From Actinomycetota bacterium (lineage in GTDB: Bacteria > Actinomycetota > Actinomycetes > S36-B12): 64,000 nucleotides of DNA. The position numbers and the translations under genes were made by a program. The notes under the pieces are model-generated. The model was given only the letters and a program-made list of their open reading frames with translations. It was not told the DNA's origin and ran no database searches. Shown piece by piece: positions 17,613 to 25,970 of this stretch (positions are counted from its first letter, which is position 1; each line of letters opens with the position of its first letter). The stretch is taken from the NCBI GenBank assembly GCA_016717115.1, contig JADKGE010000002.1, positions 496,001 through 560,000 of the forward strand. Direction: 5' to 3'.

Positions 17613-17873
17613 CTACCGCGAGGCGGCAGACGCGTCGTCGTCATCGTCCTCGTCGTAGTACTTGGCGTACGGATCCTCGGCGTACGGATCCTCGACCACC
17701 TCGTGGGCGGTATCGAGCTCCGTCACCGGATCGACGATGTGCTCGGCGTGGTCAGCAACGCCGCCACCGCCGGCTAGTTCGGCCTGCAGACGATCGAAGT
17801 CGGTCTTGGGCCCGCCGTACTTCAACTCGCGGGCGACCTTCGTCTGCTTGGCCTTAGCACGGCCGCGCCCCAT
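17613..17873 (-). CDS. DUF3073 family protein
   Basis: The 86-residue protein starts MGRGRAKAKQTKVARELKY, a nearly invariant opening of the DUF3073 family of actinobacteria, and ends in a strongly acidic Asp/Glu/Tyr tail (YAKYYDEDDDDD). It is soluble and of unknown function; the basic head could bind nucleic acid, which is inference. Its position between purM and the bldC locus is conserved in Streptomyces and relatives. It converges on purM with a 24-nt gap. Confidence 0.85.
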   Translation of the reverse strand: MGRGRAKAKQTKVARELKYGGPKTDFDRLQAELAGGGGVADHAEHIVDPVTELDTAHEVVEDPYAEDPYAKYYDEDDDDDASAASR

Positions 17874-18021
17874 GGCTCGACCCCCTCATCCGAGGACACA
17901 CCCCGGCTATCCGTGGACAGTTCAGACGTTTCCCACCACATGGGCAGGAAACGCAATACCGGAAGAGTACCCGTTCGACTCGGTCATGGGGACGACTGCC
18001 CCGAGCATGTCGGACTCGCGC

Positions 18022-19095
18022 TCACCGTTGTGCTGCGATCCTATCCTCGGCCTCGCGCTCAGCGGCGGCCACTGGCGTGATGCCCTGGGCGGCTGCCCTT
18101 TCGAGTACCCGCAGGGTCGTCTCGTAGACCTTCGCCGTGCGGGCCCGGGCGCGGGCCATGTCGCACCCGACCAGCTCCTCAGCCACCTGGATGACGCCTC
18201 CGCAGTTGACCAGGAAGTCCGGTGCGTAGACGATGCCTCGCTCGGCGAGCTGGTCGGCGACCTCGGGGGTGGCCAGCTGGTTGTTGGCACCGCCGCAGAT
18301 CAGGCGAGCCGAGATCCGGGGCACGAGGTCGGGCGTCAGCAGACCACCCAAGGCATTGGGGGACAGAACCTCGGGGTTCGTGGCCAGCAGGTCGTCAACG
18401 GACCCGACGAACCGGACGTCGGGATGCGCCTCGAGCACTGCGGTCCGGGCGGCGGGGGACGGGTCTACGGCGGTCACCTCGGCCCCGGCGTCGACGAGGT
18501 GGTCGATCACGCGGCCGCCCACCTTGCCGGCGCCGATGACGCCGACGCGCTTGCCAGCGAGACCCCCCGTGCCCCAGACGGTGCTGGCGCTCGCCCGCAG
18601 TCCCTCGAAGACTCCGAACGCGGTGAGGATGCCGGAGTCGCCCACGCCACCGTTCTCAGGCGACCGACCGGTGGTCCAGGGGCACGTCTCGCCGATGACG
18701 TCCATGTCGCGCACCGTCATGCCCACGTCGCCGGCTGTCACGTAGCTGCCGTCGAGGGAGTCGACGAGCCGTCCGTACGCGCGCAGGACGTCGGCGGACT
18801 TGGCGTCGGGGTCGGCGATGATGACGCCCTTGCCGCCGCCGTGATCAAGTCCGGCCAGGGCGTTCTTGTAGGTCATCGCCCGGGAGAGTCGAAGCGCGTC
18901 GGCGTAGGCAGCCGATCCGGCGTCGTCGGTGCCCTCGTACAGGGACATCCGAGTACCGCCGAGCGCCGGTCCTAGAACCGTGGAGTGCAGGGCGATCACC
19001 ATCCGCACACCGGCCTGCTCGGCGACGACGACCCGCTCGTGTCCGTCGAATCCGGCCCACGGACTGGCTATCGCACGTGCTGCTGTCGTTGGCAT
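18022..19095 (-). CDS. Leu/Val/Phe dehydrogenase (branched-chain amino acid dehydrogenase)
   Basis: This 357-residue enzyme would oxidatively deaminate valine or leucine to the keto acid with NAD+. The catalytic Lys lies in DHGGGKGVI, the substrate loop in GGTRMSLYEG, and the Rossmann fold in VGVIGAGKVGGRV. The ATG at 19095 is chosen over the open frame to 19155; a TAATCT box and GAGGGG lie directly upstream. It is divergent from bldC across a 170-bp AT-rich spacer. Substrate preference (Val, Leu or Phe) cannot be told from motifs. Confidence 0.9.
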   Translation of the reverse strand: MPTTAARAIASPWAGFDGHERVVVAEQAGVRMVIALHSTVLGPALGGTRMSLYEGTDDAGSAAYADALRLSRAMTYKNALAGLDHGGGKGVIIADPDAKSADVLRAYGRLVDSLDGSYVTAGDVGMTVRDMDVIGETCPWTTGRSPENGGVGDSGILTAFGVFEGLRASASTVWGTGGLAGKRVGVIGAGKVGGRVIDHLVDAGAEVTAVDPSPAARTAVLEAHPDVRFVGSVDDLLATNPEVLSPNALGGLLTPDLVPRISARLICGGANNQLATPEVADQLAERGIVYAPDFLVNCGGVIQVAEELVGCDMARARARTAKVYETTLRVLERAAAQGITPVAAAEREAEDRIAAQR

Positions 19096-19265
19096 GCCCC
19101 TCAGATTAGGGGGGGGCGGATTAAGGATGGGATAAATAGTGGCTATTACGGACATTTGCGCTTGCTACGTCGCAGACGCGATGCGACGCTTCCAAAACGT
19201 AAGAATACGGACGCGCGACCCTGGCCCCAGGGGAGCGTTGGGGGTACGTCGTCAAGGAGGTTCAC
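19096..19265. promoter_or_regulatory. Divergent control region between dehydrogenase and bldC
   Basis: The spacer is markedly more AT-rich than the surroundings (for example ATAAATAG and TATTACGG near 19131-19150). It must hold the promoter of bldC, which has an SD and hence a leader, and of the dehydrogenase, whose TAATCT box is at its right flank. No clear palindromic operator was found. Confidence 0.5.
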
Positions 19266-19487
19266 ATGTCCGCGCACAGCCCGGAAGCCGAGCACCTGCT
19301 CACTCCTGCTGAAGTCGCAGCTTTGTTCAGGGTCGACCCGAAGACGGTCACCAGGTGGGCGAAGGCCGGCAAGTTGACGAGTATCCGCACGCTGGGTGGA
19401 CACCGCCGCTACCGCTCGGCCGAGGTGCACGCCCTCCTCGACAGCCACGCACCGGTGCGTCACTACGACGTCTCGGCAGCCGGCTGA
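19266..19487 (+). CDS. bldC: Developmental DNA-binding regulator BldC
   Basis: BldC is a MerR-like winged-helix protein that binds direct repeats cooperatively and controls vegetative growth and differentiation in Streptomyces. The 73 residues contain LLTPAEVAALFRVDPKTV followed by TRWAKAGKLTSIRTLGGHR, which is almost invariant in the family. AAGGAGG with 6 nt spacing sets the ATG. The C-terminal dozen residues differ from Streptomyces. In a non-sporulating relative it would be a general regulator rather than a sporulation factor. Confidence 0.95.
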   Translation: MSAHSPEAEHLLTPAEVAALFRVDPKTVTRWAKAGKLTSIRTLGGHRRYRSAEVHALLDSHAPVRHYDVSAAG

Positions 19488-19530
19488 CTCCAGCACGCAG
19501 CGGGGGGCAACGGGGGGTCCCTCGCCCTAC

Positions 19531-19536
19531 TACGGT
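19531..19536 (+). promoter_or_regulatory. Leaderless -10 box (TACGGT) upstream of mini-ORF and acyltransferase
   Basis: TACGGT ends 6 nt before an ATG at 19543 that opens a 19-codon ORF, the spacing typical of leaderless actinobacterial transcripts. Confidence 0.5.
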
Positions 19537-19542
19537 TGTCAC

Positions 19543-19602
19543 ATGCCGATGCCGTGCAACCGCCGATCCTGTCATTTCGTGACGGGGCACCGTCATGGGT
19601 GA
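19543..19602 (+). CDS. Putative leaderless 19-residue upstream peptide, overlapping the acyltransferase start
   Basis: The ORF begins right after a TACGGT box with leaderless spacing and ends in TGA, overlapping the ATG of the acyltransferase by 8 nt (ATGGGTGA). The peptide is rich in Cys and His: Cys5, Cys10, His11, His16, His18, plus several Arg. It may be translated to couple or tune expression of the acyltransferase, which has only a weak SD. No homology is recognised and expression is unproven. Confidence 0.4.
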   Translation: MPMPCNRRSCHFVTGHRHG

Positions 19603-20359
19603 CCCCGTCTACCGACCCATCATCCTGGCCGCTCGCGGACTCTTCGCCGGGCTGAATCTGCGCTTCGACATCGCGGGCCTGGAGAACATGCCGACGTCGG
19701 GTGGCGCGGTCCTGGCCATCAACCACACCAGTTATCTCGACTTCGCTCTCGCCGGGATTCCCGCGCACCACGTTGGCCACCGCCTCGTCCGGTTCATGGC
19801 CAAGGACGGCATCTTCCGCCATCCGGTGGCGGGGCCGCTCATGCGTGGGATGAAGCACATCCCCGTCGACCGCGACGCCGGCTCGGCCGCCTTTCGCGAC
19901 GCGGTCGCCGCGCTCAAGAGCGGTGAGCTGGTGGGGGTCTTCCCTGAGGCCACGATGAGCCGCTCCTTCGAGGTCAAGGAGATCAAGAACGGGGCCGTTC
20001 GCATGGCGCGGGCGGCGAACGTCCCGCTCATCCCGATGATCGTGTTCGGCGGACACCGGGTCCTGTCCTACGACCACAAGGACTTCGTGCCCGGCAAGCC
20101 GATCTGCATCACGGTGGGCCAGCCGGTGCCGGTGCCACGAGGCTCCGATCCCGACGAGGTCACGGTCGAGCTGCATGCGGCGATGGCTGCACTGCTTGAC
20201 GAGACGATCGAGCGGTACCCCGACAAGCCCCCCGGTGCCTGGTGGATCCCGAAGCGGCTCGGCGGCAGCGCCGTGACGATCGAGGAGGCAGCGGCGATCG
20301 ACGAGCGGGTCCGCCTCGAACGCGCTGAGAAGCGAGCCGCGCAGCAGAAGGCCGACTAG
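19595..20359 (+). CDS. 1-acyl-sn-glycerol-3-phosphate acyltransferase-like protein
   Basis: A PlsC-domain enzyme of 254 residues expected to place a fatty acyl chain on a lysophospholipid at the membrane. The catalytic NHxxxxD box is NHTSYLD (about residue 49), block II is KHIPVDRD, and block III is PEATMS where PEGTRS is usual. The Ala-rich end (ERAEKRAAQQKAD) is probably cytosolic. The weak SD and the overlapping leaderless mini-ORF suggest coupled translation. It overlaps the convergent SulP gene by 4 nt. Confidence 0.85.
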   Translation: MGDPVYRPIILAARGLFAGLNLRFDIAGLENMPTSGGAVLAINHTSYLDFALAGIPAHHVGHRLVRFMAKDGIFRHPVAGPLMRGMKHIPVDRDAGSAAFRDAVAALKSGELVGVFPEATMSRSFEVKEIKNGAVRMARAANVPLIPMIVFGGHRVLSYDHKDFVPGKPICITVGQPVPVPRGSDPDEVTVELHAAMAALLDETIERYPDKPPGAWWIPKRLGGSAVTIEEAAAIDERVRLERAEKRAAQQKAD

Positions 20360-22047
20360 CGGGATTCTGCGTCGCGAGCGACCCAGGCCTCGTAGGCCGC
20401 GACCGCCGTGGGCAAGGTCGAGTAGATGTGCTCGCTGCCAATCCGTCCCGCCACCCCATGTCGGACCAGGTGTTCGAGCAGCTCGCTCTTCACGCGAACC
20501 AGTGCGAGGACGATGCCGTCGGCCTCGCACTCGGAGCGCACGTCCTCGAGGGCGTCGAGCCCGGTGATGTCGACCTCGGTGTTGCCCTCCATGTTGAGCA
20601 GGAACCAGCAGGCGGGGGGCTGGGCCCCCTCGATCGCCGTCCTGCAGCGTTTGGAGAAGTCCTCCGCGTTGGCGAAGAACAGCGGAGAGTCGTAGCGGAA
20701 CACCACCAGCCCGGGGAGCTGCCTCGACGCCGAGTAGTCGTCGACGTCGTGCCAGCCGGCGATACCCGGGCTCTGCCCCAGCACTGCTGCATGCGGACGT
20801 GCCACACGCGTGAGCAGCTCGATGACCGAGAGGGCCACCGCCGCCAGCACGCCGTACAGAATGTTGAACAGCAGCACGCCGATCACGGCGAAGGCCGCGA
20901 GCAGGAACTCGCGCCGGCGGAAGGCCCACAACCGGCGGAACTCCGCGATGTCGATGAGCCGGATGGCGGCGTAGATGACCAGGCCACCCAGAGCCGCCAG
21001 CGGGAACGCCGAGATGACCCTGCCGAAGACGAGCATGGAGATGATCACCAGGGCCGCGGACACGAGCGAGTACAACTGGGAGCGTGCGCCACTCGCCTCG
21101 GCGATCACGCTTCGGCTGGCGCTGGAACTGACCGGGAACCCCGACACCAGGGCCGAGCCGACGTTGGCGGCACCCATGGCGAGGAACTCCTGGTTGTTGT
21201 GCAGGCGCTGCCGATGCCGGCTCGCCAACATGCGTGCGGTGAGGATGTTGTCGGCGTAGCCGACGACGAAGATGCCCAGGGCGGGCAGCAGCAGCAGGGA
21301 GAGGTCGCCGTCGACCAGGGGCGCCGCCCCGAACTGCGGCCAGCCGAAGGCCACGTCACCCACGGTCTTGACGCCGCGTGACGTGAGGTCGAACGCCGCG
21401 ACGAGCGCCGTGGCTCCGAGCATGACGACGAGAGGGATCGGGACGCGGGGGAAGCGGGGGGTCAGCCACAGGAGGAGCCCGGCGACGCTCAAACCGATCG
21501 CGACGGTGGGGCCCGACACCCCGTGGTCTCCGGCGTTGGTGATGAAGGACTGGACGTCCTCGAGGAACGAGTCCCCCGCGACGTCGACACCGGTCACCTT
21601 GCCCAGCTGGCTGGTGATCATGATGATCGCGACGCCGGCCATGTAGCCGATGAGCACGGGCTTCGAGATCAGCTCACCGATGAAGCCGAGGCGGAAGAGC
21701 CAGGCCAGCAGCGCGAAGACCCCCACGAGGAGAGCCAGGGAGGCGGCCAGCGCCGCGTAGCGCGTGGGATCGCCCAGGGCGAGCGGGCCGAGCACGGCAG
21801 CGGTCAGCAGGGCGGTGGTCGACTCGGGGCCGACCGACAGCAGTCGAGACGATCCGACGAACGCGTAGACGGTCATCGTGACGACGACGACCCACAGCCC
21901 GGTCTGCGGCGGCAGGCCCGCGAGTGCGGAGTACGCCATGACCTGCGGGATGAGGTAGGCGGTGACCGTGATGCCACCGACGAGGTCGCCGCGCAGGTCG
22001 CGCCGGTCGTAGTGCAGGAGGCGTTGGATGCCCGTGTGCCCGCTCAC
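20356..22047 (-). CDS. SulP-family anion transporter with C-terminal STAS domain
   Basis: About 563 residues with 10 or more hydrophobic segments, then a cytoplasmic STAS domain of about 110 residues (GLVVFRYDSPLFFANAEDF to the end), the plan of SLC26/SulP transporters of sulfate, bicarbonate or other anions. The N-terminal RRDLRGDLVGGITV and AYSALAGLPPQTGLW are typical. GTG at 22047 is preferred over ATG 22053 because a TAGCGT box ends 6 nt before it. The ion cannot be assigned. Confidence 0.9.
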   Translation of the reverse strand: MSGHTGIQRLLHYDRRDLRGDLVGGITVTAYLIPQVMAYSALAGLPPQTGLWVVVVTMTVYAFVGSSRLLSVGPESTTALLTAAVLGPLALGDPTRYAALAASLALLVGVFALLAWLFRLGFIGELISKPVLIGYMAGVAIIMITSQLGKVTGVDVAGDSFLEDVQSFITNAGDHGVSGPTVAIGLSVAGLLLWLTPRFPRVPIPLVVMLGATALVAAFDLTSRGVKTVGDVAFGWPQFGAAPLVDGDLSLLLLPALGIFVVGYADNILTARMLASRHRQRLHNNQEFLAMGAANVGSALVSGFPVSSSASRSVIAEASGARSQLYSLVSAALVIISMLVFGRVISAFPLAALGGLVIYAAIRLIDIAEFRRLWAFRRREFLLAAFAVIGVLLFNILYGVLAAVALSVIELLTRVARPHAAVLGQSPGIAGWHDVDDYSASRQLPGLVVFRYDSPLFFANAEDFSKRCRTAIEGAQPPACWFLLNMEGNTEVDITGLDALEDVRSECEADGIVLALVRVKSELLEHLVRHGVAGRIGSEHIYSTLPTAVAAYEAWVARDAESR

Positions 22048-22053
22048 ATGCAC

Positions 22054-22059
22054 ACGCTA
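22054..22059 (-). promoter_or_regulatory. Leaderless -10 box (TAGCGT) of the SulP gene
   Basis: On the minus strand TAGCGT is followed by 6 nt and GTG at 22047, giving a leaderless start. It is 11 bp from the oppositely directed box of the DinB-like gene, so the two promoters may compete for polymerase. Confidence 0.5.
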
Positions 22060-22070
22060 GGGGGTGACCG

Positions 22071-22076
22071 TAGGTT
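22071..22076 (+). promoter_or_regulatory. Leaderless -10 box (TAGGTT) of the DinB-like gene
   Basis: TAGGTT ends 6 nt before the ATG at 22083; no SD is present. Confidence 0.55.
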
Positions 22077-22082
22077 TGCCCC

Positions 22083-22616
22083 ATGGATATTCGTCCCGAT
22101 ACCAAGGACTGGACCTGGGTGCTCGACCGGCCGTGCCCGGAGTGCGGGTTCGACAGCCGTTCGCCGGAACGTCAGGACCTCGCTGACCTCGCCGCAGCCG
22201 TGGGCGGGCGATGGGCGGACGCCCTGTCAGCGGCGGGCGCGGCGCAGACCCGGCCCGGACCCTCGGTGTGGTCGCCGCTGGAGTATGCCTGCCACGTGCG
22301 CGACGTCTACGCACTGGCCGACTACCGGGTGCGCCTGATGCTCGACGAGGACGACCCCCTCTTCGCGAACTGGGACCAGGACGCGACAGCCGTCGAGTCG
22401 GACTACTCCGCACAGGATCCGCGCGCGGTGTCGGTCCAGGTGCGAGCCGTCGCGGACGCCTTCGCCGGACTTCTCGCCGGCATGGACGTCGGCGGCTGGG
22501 CGCGATCGGGACGCCGAAGCGACGGCGCCGCTTTCACGGTCGAGTCGTTCACGAGGTACGTGCTGCACGACGTGGTGCACCACCTGACCGATGTCACGGG
22601 TGCTGCCTGGGCGTGA
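22083..22616 (+). CDS. DinB/YfiT-like protein
   Basis: The 177 residues fit the DinB four-helix bundle family of putative metal-dependent enzymes: WSPLEYACHVRDVY carries the first His, and the C-terminal YVLHDVVHHLTDV carries the further His residues of the three-His metal site. An unusual N-terminal part has CPECGFDS, as in a DinB subgroup of actinobacteria. Family members include thiol transferases and stress proteins; no specific reaction can be assigned. The gene is leaderless and convergent with the kinase gene 14 nt downstream. Confidence 0.75.
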   Translation: MDIRPDTKDWTWVLDRPCPECGFDSRSPERQDLADLAAAVGGRWADALSAAGAAQTRPGPSVWSPLEYACHVRDVYALADYRVRLMLDEDDPLFANWDQDATAVESDYSAQDPRAVSVQVRAVADAFAGLLAGMDVGGWARSGRRSDGAAFTVESFTRYVLHDVVHHLTDVTGAAWA

Positions 22617-22630
22617 GCTCCGCCGGGGCG

Positions 22631-23569
22631 TCAGGCCTGGGGTGGCGCTTCCTGGTCGGCCTTCGCGGCCTTGCCGTCCTTCTCCGCCTTGACCTTCTTG
22701 GCGTGCTTCTCGCCCTTGTCGTGGCGCTCGAGCAGCTCGGCGGCGTAGTCCTCCACGTAGTGGCTCAGTTCGCGCGGCGGACGCTCGTAGCCGGCCTGCT
22801 CGGGCCGCTTGGGCAGCTCGAGCGGCGGGCGCATCGCGGCGAAGTACGGAACCGTGCTGAGCAGGTGATGGATCATGTTGAGCCGGGCGCGACGCTTGTC
22901 GTCGCCCTCGACGATGTACCACGGCGACTCGGCGATGTCGGTGTGCACGAGCATCTCGTCCTTGGCGCGTGAGTACTCCTCCCAGCGCGTAATGGACTCC
23001 AGGTCCATCGGCGACAGCTTCCACTGGCGCATGGGGTCGCGCAGCCGCGACTTGAACCTGTTCTCCTGCTCCGCATCGCTCACGCTGAACCAGTACTTGC
23101 GCAGGAGGATGCCCTCCTCGATGAGGAGCCGCTCGAAGATGGGTGTCTGGTGCAGGAACCTGCGGTACTCGTCCGGCGTGCAGAAGCCCATGACCTTCTC
23201 GACACCGGCACGGTTGTACCAGGACCGGTCGAAGAGCCGGATCTCGCCGGCGGCGGGGAGCTCCTTGATGTAGCGGGCGAAGTACCACTGCGTCTTCTCG
23301 CGGTCGCTGGGCGTGGGGAGTGCCACGATGCTGGCGACGCGCGGATTGAGGTACTGCGTCACCCGCTTGATGGCCGAGCCCTTGCCGGCAGCGTCGCGGC
23401 CCTCGAAGACCACCACCATCCGCACGCCCTCGAGCCGCACCCATTCCTGCATCTTCACGAGCTCCGCCTGCAGGCGGTAGAGCTCCTTCTCGTAGATGTC
23501 CTTGGGCACCCGCTCGATGGCCGGATCGACGGGTCGCCTGCTCGCCTTGAGGCTCTCTTTCTTGGTCAC
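22631..23569 (-). CDS. ppk2: Polyphosphate kinase 2
   Basis: PPK2 transfers phosphate between polyphosphate and nucleotides, usually making NTPs from NDPs. The 312-residue single-domain form has Walker A FEGRDAAGKGSAI, the lid-type segment SDREKTQWYFARYI and the Walker B region LFDRSWYNRAGVE. A Lys/Glu-rich tail (KGEKHAKKVKAEKDGKAAK) follows the domain. GTG start at 23569, with no clear SD. Nucleotide class (GDP, ADP or AMP) cannot be decided here. Confidence 0.93.
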   Translation of the reverse strand: MTKKESLKASRRPVDPAIERVPKDIYEKELYRLQAELVKMQEWVRLEGVRMVVVFEGRDAAGKGSAIKRVTQYLNPRVASIVALPTPSDREKTQWYFARYIKELPAAGEIRLFDRSWYNRAGVEKVMGFCTPDEYRRFLHQTPIFERLLIEEGILLRKYWFSVSDAEQENRFKSRLRDPMRQWKLSPMDLESITRWEEYSRAKDEMLVHTDIAESPWYIVEGDDKRRARLNMIHHLLSTVPYFAAMRPPLELPKRPEQAGYERPPRELSHYVEDYAAELLERHDKGEKHAKKVKAEKDGKAAKADQEAPPQA

Positions 23570-23639
23570 GGGGGACAGTCAAGCACCCGATCCGCCCTGT
23601 GGGCGGCCCAGCCAGCGAATCGGGCCGGCGTTCCTCGGG

Positions 23640-23645
23640 TACGGT
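23640..23645 (+). promoter_or_regulatory. Leaderless -10 box (TACGGT) of the nuclease gene
   Basis: TACGGT ends 6 nt before the GTG at 23652, where the lipoprotein signal sequence begins. This supports the internal GTG over earlier in-frame starts. Confidence 0.55.
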
Positions 23646-23651
23646 CGCCGC

Positions 23652-24248
23652 GTGGGAGCGAGTCGCACGTCATGGCGGGTGGGCATTGTGCTGCTGTCGG
23701 TGGCTCTTGCCGCCACCGGCTGCGGTGGCGGTTCGCCCGCGGCCGACGACTCCGCGAGTCAACGGATCACGGCCGCGAGCGCCGCCGCGGCCGCCACGGG
23801 CCAGGCGCCCAAGGGCGAGACGGCGAGCGGGCTGAGCGTCACGCGCGTCGTCGACGGCGACACGATCCATGTCGACATGGACGGCCGCGACGTGACCGTG
23901 CGCCTGATCGGGATCGACACCCCGGAGACGGTGAAGCCCGATTCGCCCGTCGAGTGCTTCGGGCCCGAGGCGTCGGACTTCGGCAAGAGCGCATTGACCG
24001 GCCAGACGATCACGCTGGAGTTCGACGCATCGCAAGGCCGTGAGGATCAGTACGGTCGCACGCTGGCCTACGTATGGACGGAGCTGCCGGACGGTGGCCT
24101 GAGCCTGTTCAACCTGCAGGCCGTCGAGGGCGGCTACGCCGTGGAGCGGCAGTACGGTCCCACGCCCTACGCGTGGAAGGCCGAGTTCAGGGACGCCCAG
24201 AAGGACGCGAAGTCCGCGGACGCGGGCCTGTGGGGGGCCTGCCCCTGA
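23652..24248 (+). CDS. Thermonuclease-like (SNase) lipoprotein
   Basis: A 198-residue exported lipoprotein: basic n-region (ASRTSWR), hydrophobic core and lipobox-like LAATGC. The mature part is a staphylococcal nuclease-like domain with VTRVVDGDTIHV, VRLIGIDTPET (catalytic Arg and Ca-binding Asp) and QYGRTLAYVW with the second catalytic Arg. It probably degrades DNA or RNA at the cell surface. In-frame codons extend to 23496 but lie before the leaderless box and lack a signal peptide. Confidence 0.88.
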   Translation: MGASRTSWRVGIVLLSVALAATGCGGGSPAADDSASQRITAASAAAAATGQAPKGETASGLSVTRVVDGDTIHVDMDGRDVTVRLIGIDTPETVKPDSPVECFGPEASDFGKSALTGQTITLEFDASQGREDQYGRTLAYVWTELPDGGLSLFNLQAVEGGYAVERQYGPTPYAWKAEFRDAQKDAKSADAGLWGACP

Positions 24249-24364
24249 TCGACCCGAACACTCCTCGAACGCGGAGTGGACGTGCTCTTCACGCGCAGCG
24301 GTCAGAGTACGGGTGGCCGATCGACGGCCCAGTGCCTTGACGGCGCCATGAAGGGAGAGCTCCC

Positions 24365-24862
24365 GTGAGCGAGAACACCGGCCCCGCGGCCGATCCGTCC
24401 GAGACCAGCGTGACCGAGCCGTTGCAGCTTGCCGACCAGAGCCCCATCGAGCCGGTCGTGGCAGCGGCGACACCGCCCCCGAAGAAGAGCTCGACCCGCA
24501 CCATCCTCGAGGTGGTCGGCGGCGTCGTGGCTGTCGTCCTCATCGCGCTGTCGGGCATCGTCGGCTTCGCGCTGGGCCACTTCACGTCCGACGGGAACGA
24601 CCGCGGTCGTGACTCCTACCGTGCGAGCACCTCGCAGGGAACGCCGGACGCCGGCGGCATGATGCGGGGCCAGGGTGACGATGCCCAGGGCGTCGACCCG
24701 CGCGGTGTAGATCCCGATGGCGACAACTGGACCGGTGGCGACCAGGGCATGATGCCCGGCCAGGGCCGTGGTCCCGAGGGCATGATGCCCGGCCAGGGCC
24801 ATGGCCCGCAGGGTGTGATGCCCGGCCAAAGCTCCGCGCCCACCGCTCCTCAGCAGGGCTAG
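24365..24862 (+). CDS. Single-pass membrane protein with MMPGQG repeats
   Basis: The 165-residue protein has an acidic/Pro N-terminal part, one membrane helix (VVGGVVAVVLIALSGIVGFAL, about 50-70), then a Gly/Asp/Met-rich outer segment with three copies of GMMPGQG-like repeats (the last is VMPGQ). No known family is recognised. A purine-rich SD (GAAGGGAGAG) precedes the GTG. Its stop codon TAG lies inside the GCTAGC target duplication of the adjacent IS481 element, so the coding part is intact but separated from its terminator. Confidence 0.7.
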   Translation: MSENTGPAADPSETSVTEPLQLADQSPIEPVVAAATPPPKKSSTRTILEVVGGVVAVVLIALSGIVGFALGHFTSDGNDRGRDSYRASTSQGTPDAGGMMRGQGDDAQGVDPRGVDPDGDNWTGGDQGMMPGQGRGPEGMMPGQGHGPQGVMPGQSSAPTAPQQG

Positions 24863-24863
24863 C
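24858..24863. repeat. Left target-site duplication GCTAGC of the IS element
   Basis: GCTAGC flanks the element directly on both sides (here and 25955-25960). It fits the NCTAGN target preference described for IS481 itself. Confidence 0.85.
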
Positions 24864-25954
24864 TGTAACCGGCCAGGGCGTTGGTGTCAGGCGTGGCTGC
24901 TTGAAATGAGGTGAGACCTCCGTTGCGGTGGTGATTGCGACGTCACCCGCCAGCTCCGGAGGTCTCAATGAGTCACGCTAATGCCCGTTTGACGTTTCAC
25001 GGCCGTTGCCTGCTGATCGAGCGGGTCCGGCAGGACCGCCGTCCGGTCTCGCACGTGGCCAAGGAGATGGGAATCTCGCGGCAGTGCGCCCATCGCTGGG
25101 TCGCGCGGTTCGATGCGGAGGGCTGGGACGGGCTGCGCGACCGGTCCAGTCGGGCGAAGTCGTTCCCGACCCGCACGCCGGCGGACGTGGAGGCAGGGGT
25201 CGTGGCGGCGCGACGGGAGTTGCGGATGGGCCGGGACCGGATCGCGGAGGCCACGGGCGTGCCCGCGCGCACGGTCTCGAGGATCCTTGCCCGCCACCAC
25301 GTCCCGCCGATCGCGGCCCTGGACCCCGTCACCGGCGCCGTGATCCGGGCCTCGAAGGCCACGAGCCACCGATACGAGCGGGACCGGCCCGGGGATCTGG
25401 TTCACGTGGACGTCAAGAAGCTGGGGCGGATCCCTGATGGAGGCGGCTGGCGTGCTCTGGGCCGGGCCGCGACCGGCCACCATCACGACAAGCCGATCAA
25501 GATCGGCTTCGACTACGTCCACGCCGTCGTCGACGACCACTCCCGCGTCGCCTACGCCGAGATCCACTCCGACGAGAAGGGCTCCACCGCGGCCGGCGTC
25601 CTGCTGCGCGCCGCGCAGTTCTTCGCCTCCCACGGCGTCACGATCCGCGAGGTCATCAGCGACAACGCGTTCGCCTACCGGCACTCGAACGACTTCAAGG
25701 CCGCCCTGGCCACCCTCGGAGCCCGGCAGCTGTTCATCAAACCCCACTGCCCCTGGCAGAACGGGAAAGTCGAACGGTTCAACCGCACCCTGCAGGCCGA
25801 ATGGGCCTACCGACAGCCCTTCACCAGCAACGACCAGCGCGCCAAAGCCCTAGACCCCTGGCTCGACCACTACAACAATGAGCGCACCCACCACGGCATC
25901 GGAGGCACCACACCCCTCAGCCGCGTTCCGTCATGAACGCTCTGGCCGGTTACA
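24864..25954. mobile_element. Complete IS481-family insertion sequence, 1091 bp
   Basis: The ends are 19-bp inverted repeats with one mismatch: 24864-24882 begins TGTAACCGGCCAGGG, and 25936-25954 is its complement with A for G at position 15. Both ends are flanked by GCTAGC. One full-length transposase fills the element. The matching duplications and intact gene suggest a recent insertion, and the site is the CTAG of the upstream gene's stop codon. Confidence 0.95.
24968..25936 (+). CDS. IS481-family transposase
   Basis: The 322 residues contain an N-terminal helix-turn-helix (VSHVAKEMGISRQCAHRWV) and a DDE integrase core with Asp148 (HVDVKK), Asp232 (ISDNAF) and Glu269 (NGKVERFNRT). The C-terminal YNNERTHHGIGGTTPLSR is typical of the family. 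ATG 24968 is used because the family begins with this segment; an earlier in-frame codon at 24935 would add 11 unrelated residues. The stop overlaps the right inverted repeat by one base. Confidence 0.95.
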   Translation: MSHANARLTFHGRCLLIERVRQDRRPVSHVAKEMGISRQCAHRWVARFDAEGWDGLRDRSSRAKSFPTRTPADVEAGVVAARRELRMGRDRIAEATGVPARTVSRILARHHVPPIAALDPVTGAVIRASKATSHRYERDRPGDLVHVDVKKLGRIPDGGGWRALGRAATGHHHDKPIKIGFDYVHAVVDDHSRVAYAEIHSDEKGSTAAGVLLRAAQFFASHGVTIREVISDNAFAYRHSNDFKAALATLGARQLFIKPHCPWQNGKVERFNRTLQAEWAYRQPFTSNDQRAKALDPWLDHYNNERTHHGIGGTTPLSRVPS

Positions 25955-25960
25955 GCTAGC
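25955..25960. repeat. Right target-site duplication GCTAGC of the IS element
   Basis: Exact second copy of the 6-bp sequence at 24858-24863. Removing the element and one copy restores a stop codon followed 8 bp later by a terminator hairpin. Confidence 0.85.
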
Positions 25961-25970
25961 CCAACTCATC

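Noticed and set aside
19096..19265. BldD-type operator in the bldC spacer
   Set aside because: No sequence with the expected palindrome could be found by eye; only AT-richness is clear.
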